From: Rotaria socialis | Lineage: Eukaryota; Rotifera; Eurotatoria; Philodinida; Philodinidae | Direction of reading: 5' to 3' | NCBI GenBank assembly: GCA_905331475.1 | Contig: CAJNYU010001829.1 | Location: forward strand, 41,470 to 105,469 | DNA length: 64,000 nucleotides | Shown: piece by piece, positions 23,911-36,546 of the stretch | Position numbering within the stretch: position 1 is the first letter of the stretch | Layout of the letters: each line of letters begins with the position of its first letter | Notes under the pieces: generated by a model | Told to the model about the DNA's origin: nothing | Database searches by the model: none | What the model saw: only the letters and a program-made list of their open reading frames with translations | Made by a program: the position numbers and the translations under genes

Positions 23911-26900
23911 TGCACTAAATGAAATAACTATATGAAAATCAAGAGAAAAAATAAAATGAAAGATATTATACGACATCTTGTATCCGTTACGCATTCTCTC
24001 ATGGTGACAAACCCTCAAGATAGCTAGCCTCTTCAAAATATGTGTCTTCTCTTTTATTACACCTATCATATCATTCTCACTGATATCATCTACTAAAAAA
24101 TGATGGGATTAACTAAAAAGGATTTCTATCAGTAGACTGGTGAATATCGAGCAAAAACGCGAACATTTTATATGCTAAGGATGACAGCGCACTGTCTCTC
24201 TCCCCTCCCTCTAGCTTTCGTCTGAACCAATAGAACAAGAGTTCTTAAATTAAAAATAGCCAAAGATAAAACCTACGGTGTGGACATGATGTGCACAATG
24301 AGTGATTTTATTGAAAAAGGTATGACTGAATTAATGAGCTTTCTTTTATATAACTAAAATAATTATTCGCCGCAATTTTTATCAAATCATTACGAAAGAC
24401 ACTTTCTCTGTTACTATACTGCTGTACTGTATTTTTCTTTCAGACAAATTCATTGTAACAAAAAAAATAAAAGTGGCGTAAAAGTAGGTTTCTTCTTTGG
24501 AAAAAATCATGGATAAATTCTGGATACATTCATCACTTTCTTGTCATCTCAAGAAGAATATTCATGGTAATGACAGGTTACAATTGTTGTTTAAAAATAG
24601 TCTTAAAAAAAGCACCTACGACTATGACATGCTGTGTCTACGCAGTGAATCATTACTAAGACTGACATTCCTGTCAGGATCTGGTCTTGATATAAATTCT
24701 AATAGGATAGAATACATCATTTGAATATATTGTTATTCGATTCGTCGAAATCAACACCAAATCTTATTCGTCTGTGAGAAACGATCTAATTTAGCTCTTG
24801 ACTTCAATGAATGTTGGATAGCGAGCGTAGCAACCACAACCGAAAGCATTAGAATCGAAAATACGAGAAAAATGAACGATTATGTTTTTCTAGATCACGT
24901 TTATAAACATAACAGACTCGTTAATTTTTTCCCTATTAATAATCTAATTTTTGAACAAATACTTATTAAAATTTGGCACGAAAACGATTCACTTTTAGTA
25001 TTCTTCTTCGAAAGCTAGCTTAATTCTCATTGAAAATTTCAAAAGCATTCAGGCAAAAAACTAGTTTCATGAGAAAAATGAAATAAACAAATTACTCTTA
25101 ACTATTTAATGAATACAAGCGATACGGATAAGGGCACGTGTACTATTTTTTACCCTTGGCAAGCCAATTTATGACTAACACAAAATAATTTTCTGTTAAG
25201 TTATCACCTTTGCAAAAATATGCCAAATCAGTTCAAGGCAAAAATGACTTGGTTTGTCCTTCTCTGAGTCCGCCGATGATGGAGATGCATTAATCAAAAA
25301 CAAAGATCAGCTAATTATGGCATGTCCAAAGAGTGCGGCTCTACCAAGTGCCATGACTTAATGTATGCTCTATATTTCTTTGTTGTTTCTACCAGAAAAT
25401 GCGATGAACAGTTGGCAGCACTACTGTTATTATTCAAATTAGCAACTTCAATAATCGAAATGCATGAATGTATCACTGACTTTCTTTATTAGGTACGTTC
25501 TTTTTTTGCAAATAGGCTCTATAAAAACTTTCTTGTAATACAAAGTGTCCATATCAATTATTTTTCAATTCTCTTCCAAACGAAAAACTTCTGAGTGTAA
25601 ACAAGTAAGGCAAGGTTCTGATCTGATATCATCTATGTCACGCTACTCAACTCTAAGAACTAAATTCGATATCGTTCATATGTACAAGAATTTTTCGTTA
25701 GGTTACGTTATTCTATTTATAAAAAATATGCTAATGTAATGGTTGTATCTTTTGCAGCAAAAGTTTATCTGCCCGGTTTTTGTACCCATGTCGCCTCTTT
25801 TTATCAACTGTGCCGCAGTTTTCGCGTAGAGCCAATTCTGCGTCGCAGTTACGCGTAACTATGGCGCATTGATCGTAGTGAAGATTTCTATAAGAAACTA
25901 CGTTTAGTATGACTCAGATCAACGTAACTGTGTCCTAGTGATTGCATCCTACGATCTGTTGTAGGTATAAATGACCAATTACAAATTATTCCTCCTTATT
26001 TGTAATTGGCTACACTCGAACAATAAAACTTAGTAATAGTAGTGTTTATCACATTTTCGTTCATAAGTCATTCTACTACAAGCAGTGAAATGCATAGTTT
26101 TTATTTCTTTTAAAAATGTNAACCACGTTGTCTTAATTTCTAACACAGGCACATTCTCGTATTGTTTCTTTTTTGTAATAATAGCTTATTTAAAAAATTG
26201 AGGGTCGTCTTATACAGGGGCGGCGGAGCATCATTAAGCTAGGTGAGGCTCATCATTTTTTTTTCTAATGTGGAATTTTATGAAAGCATCAAGCTGAAAA
26301 TAAGTCTTCTTTTTATTGAACTTCAATAAAAATTAAAATGATCAGTATAAAAACGAATATTGGAAAATACCAAAATATACTTTTCTTTGCTCCTACATTG
26401 ATGCAAAAATAAAAATAGCAATAATCAGTACAAAAACAAGTGAAACTGATCCTCATCTTGCGAAATCTATGTGAGGCTCAAGCCTCATGGGTCTCGGTGA
26501 CTCCGCCGCCACTGGTCTTGTATCTTGGTGAAAGAATTCTTCAACTATTCAATGTTGAAAATATCCCAAGCTGTCAACGAAATAGCATGTTCTTGTTTTA
26601 ATTAATCGCTGCTGTTCTAAATTACTTCTTGTCATAATTTACCGCTGTTCTCATGTTTCAAACATATCCAGATGTTTTCCTATGTTACTAATTATCACAT
26701 AAATATAAATTAGTAACGGTTCGATGCTGTTAATGAATATCTTTCTTTTTTGTTTTGCTCTGAAATAGAATCTAAAAGTAACTTTTGACAATAGATATTA
26801 CTTGAAATGAATTCGTAATGTTACGTTTCTAATTTTTATTCAAATGATACAATTATTAAACGAGAATCAATATGAACTCTATCCACATTTTGATTCGTAT

Positions 26901-26988
26901 AATATTTTTTTTATATAGTTTATATGGCACACTGTTAGTATGATATCTTCGTCAGGAATAAAAAAAATTAATTTCGGGTCTTAGTGTT
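23911..26988. other. Long intergenic region containing one hAT-like MITE
   Basis: Mostly AT-rich without recognisable genes. A GC-richer patch at about 25790-25950 (GCAGTTACGCGTAACT and related words) looks like a degraded relative of the GC-motif foldback elements. A hairpin CCAATTACAAA...TTTGTAATTGG sits at about 25976-26008. An ambiguous base is at 26120. The MITE at 26215-26514 is listed separately. Confidence 0.5.
26215..26514. mobile_element. hAT-like MITE with 8-bp target-site duplication
   Basis: A 300-bp element. Terminal inverted repeats are CAGGGGCGGCGGAGCA (left) and the complement of GACTCCGCCGCCACTG (right). Flanks GTCTTATA (26207-26214) and GTCTTGTA (26515-26522) are an 8-bp duplication with one mismatch, the hallmark of hAT transposition. 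The interior is AT-rich and non-coding. Subterminal GTGAGGCTC words occur near both ends. Confidence 0.85.
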
Positions 26989-29900
26989 CTAAATGGATGT
27001 TTGAATAACATAATTGTCTGTTGGTGCAACAATGGATTCCGTTTGAAAGGAAGCTTGTTCGATAATGTGTACTTTACGTGATGTATGAAATGTTGTTAAA
27101 GTAGGTGATCCTGTTTGTTCCGGAGGTAATAAATAACTATGATTGACTATAGGTTTAACGAATGGCTCTAATACTGCAGTAGAACTCGATTCATTTGAAC
27201 TGCTTTCAACAATGACTGGAATCGGTGATGCCGATAGTTCTGATGTTAACACAGACTTTAGCGGAGTTACATATTTTTCAGTATTTTGTGTAGGTGATAT
27301 CGATGATGAGTCAGTGAATTGATCAATTTCACTTAGAAATTGTGTGAAGATTCCTATAGGTAAATGTATACCATTAAATCTTGAAATAAATTCTTTATTT
27401 AATTGACTGTAAAAACGATTAGGTGCTGTTTGACACATTTCACAAAGTTTCATTAATCCATGACCTGTCATGAATTCGCACAATGGCATCATATAATGAA
27501 GATTTGAATCATATAAAAAATCGAGTATGTCGTCTGTTGTCCATTGGTGTGCTGAAATTGAACGGTAGGCTGATTGAACTGTATTTCGATTTAAATATTC
27601 TTCGGGTAGCTTTGATTTTTCCAGAGTTTCAATTGCGTATGCTTTTAACGGCTTTTTACTATCAGATTTTATTCGTTTTATTGTATTTGATTGATCTTCA
27701 TTGAGAGCGTCCCTGTTGATTGTATTATCTTCAAAGTGATCTCCTCTTTGTAATTGAATTTCTTTCAAAAGAGATGTGCACGCTTGAAAAAATTCTAATC
27801 GGGTAAAATCTATATAAATTCGACTACCCAATAGTAAAGCTAACCATCCATCAGGTCGGTAACCTTGACGTAAAATAACAGGTAGTAAACGTCGTTTGCA
27901 ACGAAATGCATATTCAGCTTCAGCTTGACAATAAGCACTACGTTTATAGGAGTCGGACATACAAATAATAATAAATTCAGAATTTTCTACTGCATCGGCC
28001 ATAGCTTGCATGGCTGAAAAATAACTGATCAGTTTATGCCCAAGATTCATTAAAAAAAAACTAACCGGGTCCATATATATTATATTGATCGATCCAAATT
28101 TTAAAACCTTGATCAACAAGGAATCGATGAATTCTGTTAACAAGTTCCTTCTCAGCATGACAATAGGATATCATAATGTCATATTGATACTTTCTATTCC
28201 TATCCGTTGAGCTCATTTTTACATTATTCATTTTCTTTGTTTGTTGAACAATGTTTTCAGGTTCTATTTGATGAAACAAACAAAAACAAAAAGAAATAGG
28301 ATATATTATTTTCATAACTCACTACCTTTTTGAAGATTCCAAAGAATTTTCTCTGCTGCTTTTTGAATTCCTTCAGTCGCTGTTTTTTGCATATTTTGAA
28401 TTGAATTAACAAAATTTTTATTTTCACCTAATAGTCTTGCCGCATCTTCAATGAATGTCATTGAAACAAGAGACTCAAGTAGTAATCGTTTTGATCGATC
28501 ATTAACAGTTTGATAATTATCAATTAATAAATATAATGCGTTTTGTTTTAATATTTCAACTTTTATTTGATCATGTTGAACAAGACCTTTAATAGATATT
28601 TTAAAAAAGCAAAATTCAACTTAAAAACAATTCAATTCTATTACCTTGAAGAGCTTCAGCAAGTAAAGTAATATTATGTTCAGTAGCTTCTTCGTTTTTA
28701 CTTTTTTTTGTCAGTGCTCTCGTATTTTTTCTTAATAAATTCAATATATTTGATACTAAACGACCCGATTCTTTTTCCGATGCTTTTATATCTTCTTCAT
28801 CTAACGTATAAGCAAGTATAACACATGCATGAATAACAATAGGTTCATAGGATAGTAATATTAATGAACGAACTATTGATATTATTTTATGTTCTTTTAT
28901 ATAGACAAGTAAATCCGGTTCGTGAACAAATGCAGTCAATGTATAAACAGCTGAATTAATCAATACTGTTTCAGATTTCTTAGCTTTATGATCGACTTTT
29001 TTAAGGAGCGCAGGTTCACTGATGATACGAACAATAATATCAATGAGCCAGTGTAATGGTTGGCCATTAGCATATGGTGTATAATAATTTTTAGCATGAG
29101 CAACAGTTAGTAGAAGATGGTGAACAGTGTGAATCATTGGAGAGTTCCACTCTTTAATCGATTCTATATGTTTATCAAGTACAGCTGCATAGCGTGGTAC
29201 CATCGTATCTAAAAATTGTTCGATAGTTTTACTGGTTTCTATACCTGAAAAAAACAAGGAAAATTTAAAAAAAAAAAACAGAAGAAAATTTTCCTACCAT
29301 GATAATTAATGAAAAAAGAAGAGCATTGTATAAGAAAAAAATTCTGTTTAGTTGTCATTGATTGAGCATAGGGTTTTAATTTTTTAAATGTTCGATCAAA
29401 ATTCAATGAAATAAGACAATCTATTGTGGCTTCAAATAGTCTATTAAATACATTTCCATATTGTAATTGGGACGGTAATCGTTGATAATATGTTTTTAAT
29501 ATATCGAAGAGGCAAGAGAGCTGTTTGAAATTTTGTTTATTTTCATCACAACTAAGTAATCTGTCAACATCACTCATACATGTAGCTAAAGTATTAATCA
29601 ATGATCGACCCGGCAACCACGATGCAAGTTTTGTTACATCTTGAATGCTATTGATAAGATGATTCAAAAGAAAAATTGAATTACTTAAAAGGTTTGTTTC
29701 GTCTTGACTTAATTTACACGAAGAATGCCAATCGAGTAAAAGATTTCGAATTAAATTTCGAATAGAAACACAAAATTCGTTTGTCGCTATATCAGCTAAT
29801 GTATCAGAAGAAATACAATTTAATTCTTTGATTCTTTGATTTGTTGTATTCACATAATCTATTCCTTGCTTTGATTTAAGATTCAAATTGCAAGCTGAAT

Positions 29901-30087
29901 GATTCGATAGATATTCTATTTCTGATTGATATGATTTCGGAACATGCGAATTAACGAATTTCGAATGTAAACTTTCAGTATCAATAGGTTCATGTTCGTT
30001 TATTAATGTTTGTATGGGATGATATGTATAAGCATGGGTCACAGGTGGTGGTGTATTATAAGCGAAAAAGTTGGGTTCGTAACGCAT
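26989..30087 (-). CDS. Helical-repeat/TIR/SAM-like protein (957 aa, five exons)
   Basis: Exons 30087-29298, 29244-28645, 28586-28326, 28263-28066 and 28013-26989 join with matching phases to exactly 958 codons including stop. Residues ~1-610 are alpha-helical with ARM/HEAT-like character (LLLTVAHAKNYY; VLINSAVYTLTAFVHEPDLL). A TIR domain follows at ~635-760: YDIMISYCHAEKELVNRIH, then WIDQYNIYGP, then AMADAVENSEFIIICMSDSY, and YCQAEAEYAF carrying the Glu position that is catalytic in NAD-cleaving TIRs such as SARM1. A SAM-like helical module (HQWTTDDILDFLYDSNLHYM) sits at ~810-880, followed by a Ser/Thr-rich tail. Human SARM1 has the order ARM-SAM-SAM-TIR, so the TIR is internal here. Possible role: NAD hydrolysis or innate-immune signalling, inferred from family. 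The conserved Glu suggests activity is possible. Confidence 0.88.
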
Positions 30088-31031
30088 GGTTGCTCTATTA
30101 GTAAATTAAATGTTAGTTTTAGTTTAGATTTCATAATAAAAACAACTCAATTTACTTACAAGCAATAGCCTTCCATTGGATGTTGTCCGAATTTTATCTC
30201 GAGTTGTCTATAGTAGTAGATATTTTTTTAGTATGTTGTTTATTTTTTGTCTACTTACATGATGGACCAATTTATGTTTTTGACAATTATATTTTATTCT
30301 TTTCTTTCGAGTGATAGAACACATTAATTGATGTGTCTATGTGCGTTTGAATTAATGCAGTGTATATGAAAATGTTAGTAGGTATATAATTAGGAGGAAA
30401 GAACGAATGCCCATGGAAATTGAATTGTGCGAATAGACTATGTATATGTATAAATTTGATCGATTTTGATAAATGAAGAGAATGTCGATCGAAATAGATC
30501 ATTATGTCAATTAGTTAAGTGTTTCTATTCAATGAACAGTGTACGAGCATATAAATCATATAGATTTCTTTTCGTAAATTTGACATGTTTACAAAAAGAA
30601 AGGGAGCATCTAGTTTACTTGATTAGTTAGGGATGGGGTGATTTCACCTGCATCGTTATTTGTTTTTGTTGTGTCGTATCATTGAACAGTTTTCGCTAAT
30701 ATACCTAGTCTACTATTGATGCATTTGAATCAGATAGTGTTGAACATTTTTGTTCTTCGTCGTTCTATACAATAATCATTAAATGAATCTTAATAAATTC
30801 TTTATTTTACTTAGCGAATGATATGAAATGCGAGTAGCTATTACAAACGTTTGTCTTAACAGAAGTTTATTTTTTTATTCTCATAATAAGAAAACGTGAG
30901 TGGCTTTATAGGAATTTCTTACAATATGCAAAAGTGAAAGGAATTTATTTTTCATTAGGTTTCTTCGAACAACTTTTTTTTTCTAAAGAATAACGACAGT
31001 ATTGTCTTTAGAAGGCAGTGTCATGTGAGCA
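30088..31031. other. Intergenic, promoter side of the TIR gene
   Basis: AT-rich with no supported gene. A hydrophobic open frame at 30287-30502 (-) has no family features. The region just right of 30087 contains GT/AG-like signals (about 30105-30210) that could be a 5' UTR intron. Confidence 0.45.
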
Positions 31032-32870
31032 TTAAACAAGTCTCACGAGTAATCCATAGGGAACAAGTGCTGCTCTTGCTTTAGTGAAATATTCGATCCT
31101 ATCGTTAGGTATAAATTGACAAAGACGCTTACTACCAGCCCCAACGGTTTCACCTTGTATCCCCAATGCATCTAGTTTTTGTCGACATTGTAAAACAATC
31201 TGAACATCATAAATACGTCTAGTTTTCGTTGAATAATATTCATATTTTGGACTGTAACCTGGTAAACTTGAATACGCAATCGTAGGTGATGTATATATTT
31301 GTTGTTTACCTGGAATATGTCCTTTACGAATGCCCAACACACTTCCATCTATAAGTGTATCTCCGGGTAGACAAAAGTGTCGATGAGAAAGAATAGACTT
31401 CGCCGCTATGATGGTAGTTCCATGAAAAGTTACAATCCATCTATTCCATATATCTTGTTCCTCTTGAAAAGCTTCATCAACTCGAAGGCCTATCCGCGCC
31501 CATTCACGAGGAATAACGTATTCGCCCTCGCCCGCTTGTGTCACATCTGGTAATTTCGTAGAATAACACTTTGGACAATAGCATTTATCAAACGTAGAGT
31601 CAAATAACTTATCATTCCAATCGAGAGATGAAATGAACTCTTTTGCTAGTTTTAAATAATCACAATTGTAATTATTTATTGCTTTTCGTTTTGGCTTTGG
31701 CTTTGCAGGTATTGTTTTCATTTGAATATCGTACTCATTTGATGTGTCGCTGTATGATGAGGCAGTATCCGGTGGTTCATGTTTAACTACAGATATGCAA
31801 AAATAATGAATAATTTAAAGCTATAACCGATCCTAACAGTTTTAAATTTCATAGTGAGCGAAGTAGTGAAAGCTATATTGAAAGGTCCTATTGAATGCTA
31901 GACTTGCATATAAAGTTGAATTGCATTGAATTAGTATTTGTTCAAAGGAAACGCTTACCATGTGGTTTAGAAGACTTATTTCCACGAAATACGACATCTT
32001 TTTTTTTGGATTTCTTTTTCCCAGACCGTTTCCGCCAATAGCAACAAATAGTAGTCATAACTATGACAAGAGCAACCACAGCAACTACTATTCCTATTAC
32101 GATTGCCAGGTGGTTCTTTAAAAAAATTAAAACATTACTTGACGTCGTTGATGCTAGAAGGAAAACGAGGAGTTGTGAAGTTTTAGATTTTGATAATAAA
32201 ACTAGTTATTATCCTAACCTAACGATTTTTTAAAAATAAAATTGATTGAAAGTTCTCAAGACTGCGGTACTTCAATCTATTGCTTTTTTAATTACAAAAT
32301 CATTTTATTCTACAGTATTCGAACTTTTAGAGTTAAAAAACGAGGTCATATCGAGTTCTGTCTGATACCGTCTGAAATAGCCAAAGCAAAAAGCAGTTAA
32401 CTTTTTAATATATCTACCGCATCCGATTTTACCGTAATTACATAGTATGCAGTCAATCAAAAGATAATACGCAGATAACTTAAGGAATAAAAGCATACTT
32501 GTTACAGGTATTGTAATTGTTGATGTTGGTTCGCTCGATTCATAACTCACTATTGGCGTATTTATCAATGAATTTAATCCTAATTTTCAATAGAAAAAAA
32601 ACAACCTGTTAAATAAATAGCTCGTTCTCAAGGAGCCATATTCGAAAGCACATATGTTTTGACTTTCTAAGTAACTAAATCATACCATTAATGAATGTAT
32701 CATCTTGCATTGGTGCTGGATAGTCAGCCGACATGAAAGAATCAGGAATAGCAATGTACATGGCAATGACGTTGAAACGAGTATACTGTACAATATAAAT
32801 GTAAGAGACTGCTTTTGTTTCACATCTAAACACAAATATGAATAAATGCCGAAATCCAAGAACATGATAT
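31032..32870 (-). CDS. Single-pass membrane protein with a cytoplasmic HGT-motif domain (possibly PARP/ART-like); 5' end incomplete
   Basis: The C-terminal exon (about 31790-31032) ends at the stop after YGLLVRLV. It encodes a compact domain: ARIGLRVDEAFQ, then WIVTFHGTTIIAAKSIL, then LPGDTLIDGSVLGIRKGHIPGK, then QIYTSPTIAYSSLPGYSP, then ETVGAGSKRLCQFIPNDRIEYF. The FHGTT and IYTSPTIAYS elements recall the H-G-T and Y motifs of PARP-like ADP-ribosyltransferases; that is only a suggestion. Upstream an exon (about 32154-31969) has a membrane segment (AIVIGIVVAVVALVIVMTTICCYW) followed by a basic stop-transfer stretch (WRKRSGKKKSKKK), which puts the HGT domain in the cytosol. Earlier exons (about 32572-32499 with Thr/Ser-rich sequence, and 32860-32686 with CETKAVSYIYIVQYTRFN) would form the extracellular part. 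No signal peptide exon was found, so the start is unresolved. Confidence 0.65.
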
Positions 32871-34807
32871 TTACTCAAAATAATTCAAGGGATAAAAGGA
32901 ATTTTCATTTTTCGAAGTTAGCTGCGGGATATTCGTGCAGTTGACATGGTAACGATTCAACAATAAGACTTGTAAACTATACACATCATCATTCCTCTAA
33001 CAATTAATCTACTGACTGTTTCCGTTACAGAATTTAAGATCAATGATTATGGATTTACATTCGATCCTATGCAGTTTCAATAGCACTCACTAGTCTATCG
33101 TCTGTCGTGTCAAATCTGTAAACGTATTTAGAACAAGTCAGATATAAGACGCACTGATTCCATAATATCCGATATGCAGAAAAAAATCTATTTCGAAACT
33201 ATAAAATATTCCTATCAACTCAAAACGGAATCTCTAAGCAACTTCTAAGGTGCTTACATAATCTGTCATCGAATTTTATTTGTCGTTTAACTTTAAATTT
33301 GTTTTCGAAGCAGCCATATCACCTTATTTATTTATTTAAGTGCTTTTTAGCTAAGATATCTGTATTTACATGCATCTCCGCTTACAATATAGATAAGTGT
33401 TATTAATGTCTTTCACGTGTTTCGATATTTTTTATTTTATTTAGTAAATTACACGTGGTATCACCACGAAATATATACTGGAAACAATAATTTCATGATA
33501 AGATTTTAGGTTTGAGAGTAGTTGTTGAAAACCGCTACATAATAAAAAAAGGAATTCAGAGTTTTTATTATTCTACAGGTCAACTGTGAAGTGATTTCTC
33601 ATTGTTTGTTGTCAATACAAGTTCAAGTTTGTAAGTTTAGTCTGTAGCGAATTCTACGATTAACCAGTGGATGGTTTACTACCGTGTTCATATAGAACAG
33701 AGTTCTAGTGGATTGAAGTTCAAATTTATAGTTTAACAAATGCATTACTATCGTCCGCTAAGAAATAGTAGCTGTTCATAATATTTGATATTGTGCATAT
33801 TCAAAGATTGCAAATTAAGCTTGTTTTTTTTCGGCAAGTGTCTCCATCTCTGATAGTTGTTATTGAACGTCAACATTTTATTTTGATACATATATATATA
33901 TATATATATAATAAAAATTTCATTAGCATACTTGTTTAATGTACTATCAACATCTGATGCAATTTCCTACTGAAGATATGAAGTTCCATTCAACAAACCT
34001 GCTTTTATAATATCCATAATTTTTCTTTTAGATTCAAAACACAATACATGGCATTTCTCTGTTCAAAGAAAAAGCGTTTACAGGATATATTTTATCGTTT
34101 ATCCACTGTCTTCTTTGTTTTAGAAGTTTTATTTTTAATTATGCAATTAGTCGTTTTCGTGAGAAATCCGTTGCACGTTTATAGAAATAGACCGATATAT
34201 TCTTATAGCTAATATATTTTCTTAAACGAGAAGTCATATCCCACTTATCCTATGTATTCCAAGAGAACAGACGATGTAATGGCATAGAAATTGTGTAATA
34301 ACAATCTGCTTTTGGTATAGGAAGCAATGAATGCATAAATGAATTTCATTTAATGGGAATCGAATCATATTTGTTTCTAACTATCATAAATTATATTATC
34401 TACTGTGGAAATCGAAATACTGCATGATACATAAAAGTAAAATTTTGGTTCTTTTCTAATACCTGAATAAATAATATAAATCGGCGCATGATTATCTATC
34501 GTATAGTTTTAGAATTGAATTTATCACAATTAAATCTCTCAAAGATAAGAAATTACGTCGTGTTTTCGTGAGAATAAAACTTATTGTAACAGTTGACTTC
34601 TAAGCTATTTTATTAACTTTGTTCAAAGTCAAATAGAAACGAATTGTACATTCCTCGTCCCAATGGTTTACTGCAAAAAAATTAAACCTATGCTTTCAAA
34701 TCTTCATATTTACGAGTAGCATTATACCACTGATCGGAAACATTTTATTCTTCCTAATCATCATCGATAATCTCCTGAATTATTCTATTCTTAAAACAAA
34801 AGCGAAT
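32871..34807. other. Intergenic/possible upstream region, no gene seen
   Basis: AT-rich. It may conceal the missing first exon(s) of the membrane protein to the left. A TA microsatellite lies at 33890-33911. Confidence 0.5.
33890..33911. repeat. (TA)n microsatellite
   Basis: About eleven uninterrupted TA units. Confidence 0.9.
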
Positions 34808-35627
34808 TTAATACGATGTTCTTTTCCCATTAAGCTGTTGAAATCGAGAAGCTTCTAGGATATTCATAGCGTGGTTTATCTAGAAAAAGACGAAATTTAT
34901 TGAAGGTTCAAGTTTTCCTCATTACTCTTGTCTTACCTTTTCTTCGAGTATTTTGTATGATTTAATTAAAGTGAAAATATATTTATTATCTAATTCAAGA
35001 AACATTCCAGTGATTTTTGCCGCTAAATTCGGTTCAATCTGTTGAACAAGTAGAAAAAGTCGTGAGCCTAACATCTGCTTTTGTTCTTCCGGTGATGCAT
35101 TAGATAGCATAGCTTGTGTTAATCGTTCAGTTCCCGGCACATCTATATCGCTTTCATCCTACGAAAAATAAAAACAATTATTTCAATTTTGCATAAGATA
35201 TTATGATTAGCATTACCGTATTATTATTAATTTTTTTAAATTGGTGATGGTTCTTATGAAAAATTTTAATTAAACGAATCGGTGCTTCATTTTTATCATG
35301 TTCTAAATGAACGTATGCGGATAGATCGGATAAATCTTGTCGAAATTTATTTAATTCTTCTGTCCATGTGGAAATATTAGTATTCACCGCAGCATTAGTT
35401 TCTACTGCCTCGTCTATTGTACTCAAAAGAGTAGTGAAATCTTGAATTTTTTTATCAAAAATTTGCTGTAGATCGCTTCGAGCTTGTTGTGCAGCTAGTT
35501 GGATTTTTGCAATTGAATGATTTTCCCATTGATTAATATACGTAAAAAGAACATGATCATCATATGAAGGTAATTCGTCAACATTATCTGTTGTAATATC
35601 CACATTTACATTTTCACTGGTTGCCAT
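34808..35627 (-). CDS. Small coiled-coil protein with C-terminal MLLE (PABC) domain
   Basis: Three exons, 35627-35217, 35158-34937 and 34879-34808, join in phase to 235 codons including stop (234 aa). The N-terminal ~130 residues are helical and rich in Gln/Lys/Asp (NHSIAKIQLAAQQARSDLQ; DKKIQDFTTLLSTIDEAVE), a likely coiled coil as in bdelloid B-box-type proteins. Residues ~150-225 match the MLLE domain of poly(A)-binding protein: LTQAMLSNASPEEQKQML, then RLFLLVQQIEPNLAAKITGM (compare the hallmark KITGMLLE), and ILEEKINHAMNILEA. MLLE domains bind PAM2 peptides of translation and deadenylation factors. No RRM domains are present, so this is not a PABP but a stand-alone MLLE adaptor. It could compete with PABP for PAM2 partners; that is inference. 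Confidence 0.82.
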
Positions 35628-36546
35628 AAATATTTCCAGACTGGATTTTATCTTGTTCAAACAGTGATATTGATAAGAATGTATTTTGCTTGTGAAGGAT
35701 GAATCGTATCGTTTTTCTGCATGCACGCTGTTTTTTCTCTTGTGTTCTTTTGCTTATAAATGTAGTAGAAGAGAATAAAAAAGCGCGTGCGCTTCTCACC
35801 TTATTGTGCAAACAAGTTTTTTTTTTATATTGAAAATATTTTTTTGTTTCAACCTTAGAATAAAACACACTCGCCGACATTTGCAAGTAAAAACTGTTTC
35901 GACATTGGAAAAAAAATTTCCCTTATTCTGTATGGTCACGTTTATCGGTAGTCCTTTGTTATTTTAAATATAATGCTATAGTACTCAGCTGTGCTTGGAT
36001 TCTTCAATAAGAGTCGATTCAATAATGAAATACTAATCTATGAGAATCGTTAAGGTTTAAAATGAATCATGAGAACGAATTTTCACCATATGGTTTCTAT
36101 TCGCATAGATCTCAAATTATATTACTTTCCTAAAAGTATTCGTAATCGAAGTCTGTATGTTATAATAGTATCATCTATTTTGACTGCGAATATTGTTTTG
36201 ATTATCTATCGTCTGTGATCGTTATGTTAATTTTAAATTATGGAACTATATAATCAATTATAAATTATGCATTATATTTAGAAATTCACAGACTTTGTAC
36301 AAAAAGAAATATTTTTATTCTATCATCAATTGATTTTAACAAAATGATATGAGTATTGATTTCAAAACTATACAGGCACAAACGAATTACTGTTTGACTC
36401 TGTAATAACAAAGCCGAATGGCAAGCTTTATTTTCATCATCTTACACACTCATCAAGTGTGTAATAGAGATCACTTAAAGAAAGACAATAATATATGTCA
36501 TATAGTCACCATTGATGTTTCTCGATGAAAGTATTTCATCGTATCT
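35628..36546. other. Intergenic region
   Basis: No gene recognised. A perfect hairpin TTACACACT...AGTGTGTAA occurs near 36442-36464, between the converging flanks of two genes; its significance is unknown. Confidence 0.5.

Noticed and set aside
25251-25365. Open stretch SADDGDALIKNKDQLIMACP on the plus strand as a gene fragment.
   Set aside because: Short, no upstream start or splice site, and no family recognised.
36442-36464. TTACACACT/AGTGTGTAA hairpin as a transcription terminator.
   Set aside because: Hairpin terminators are not expected for RNA polymerase II genes, and no T-run context supports it.
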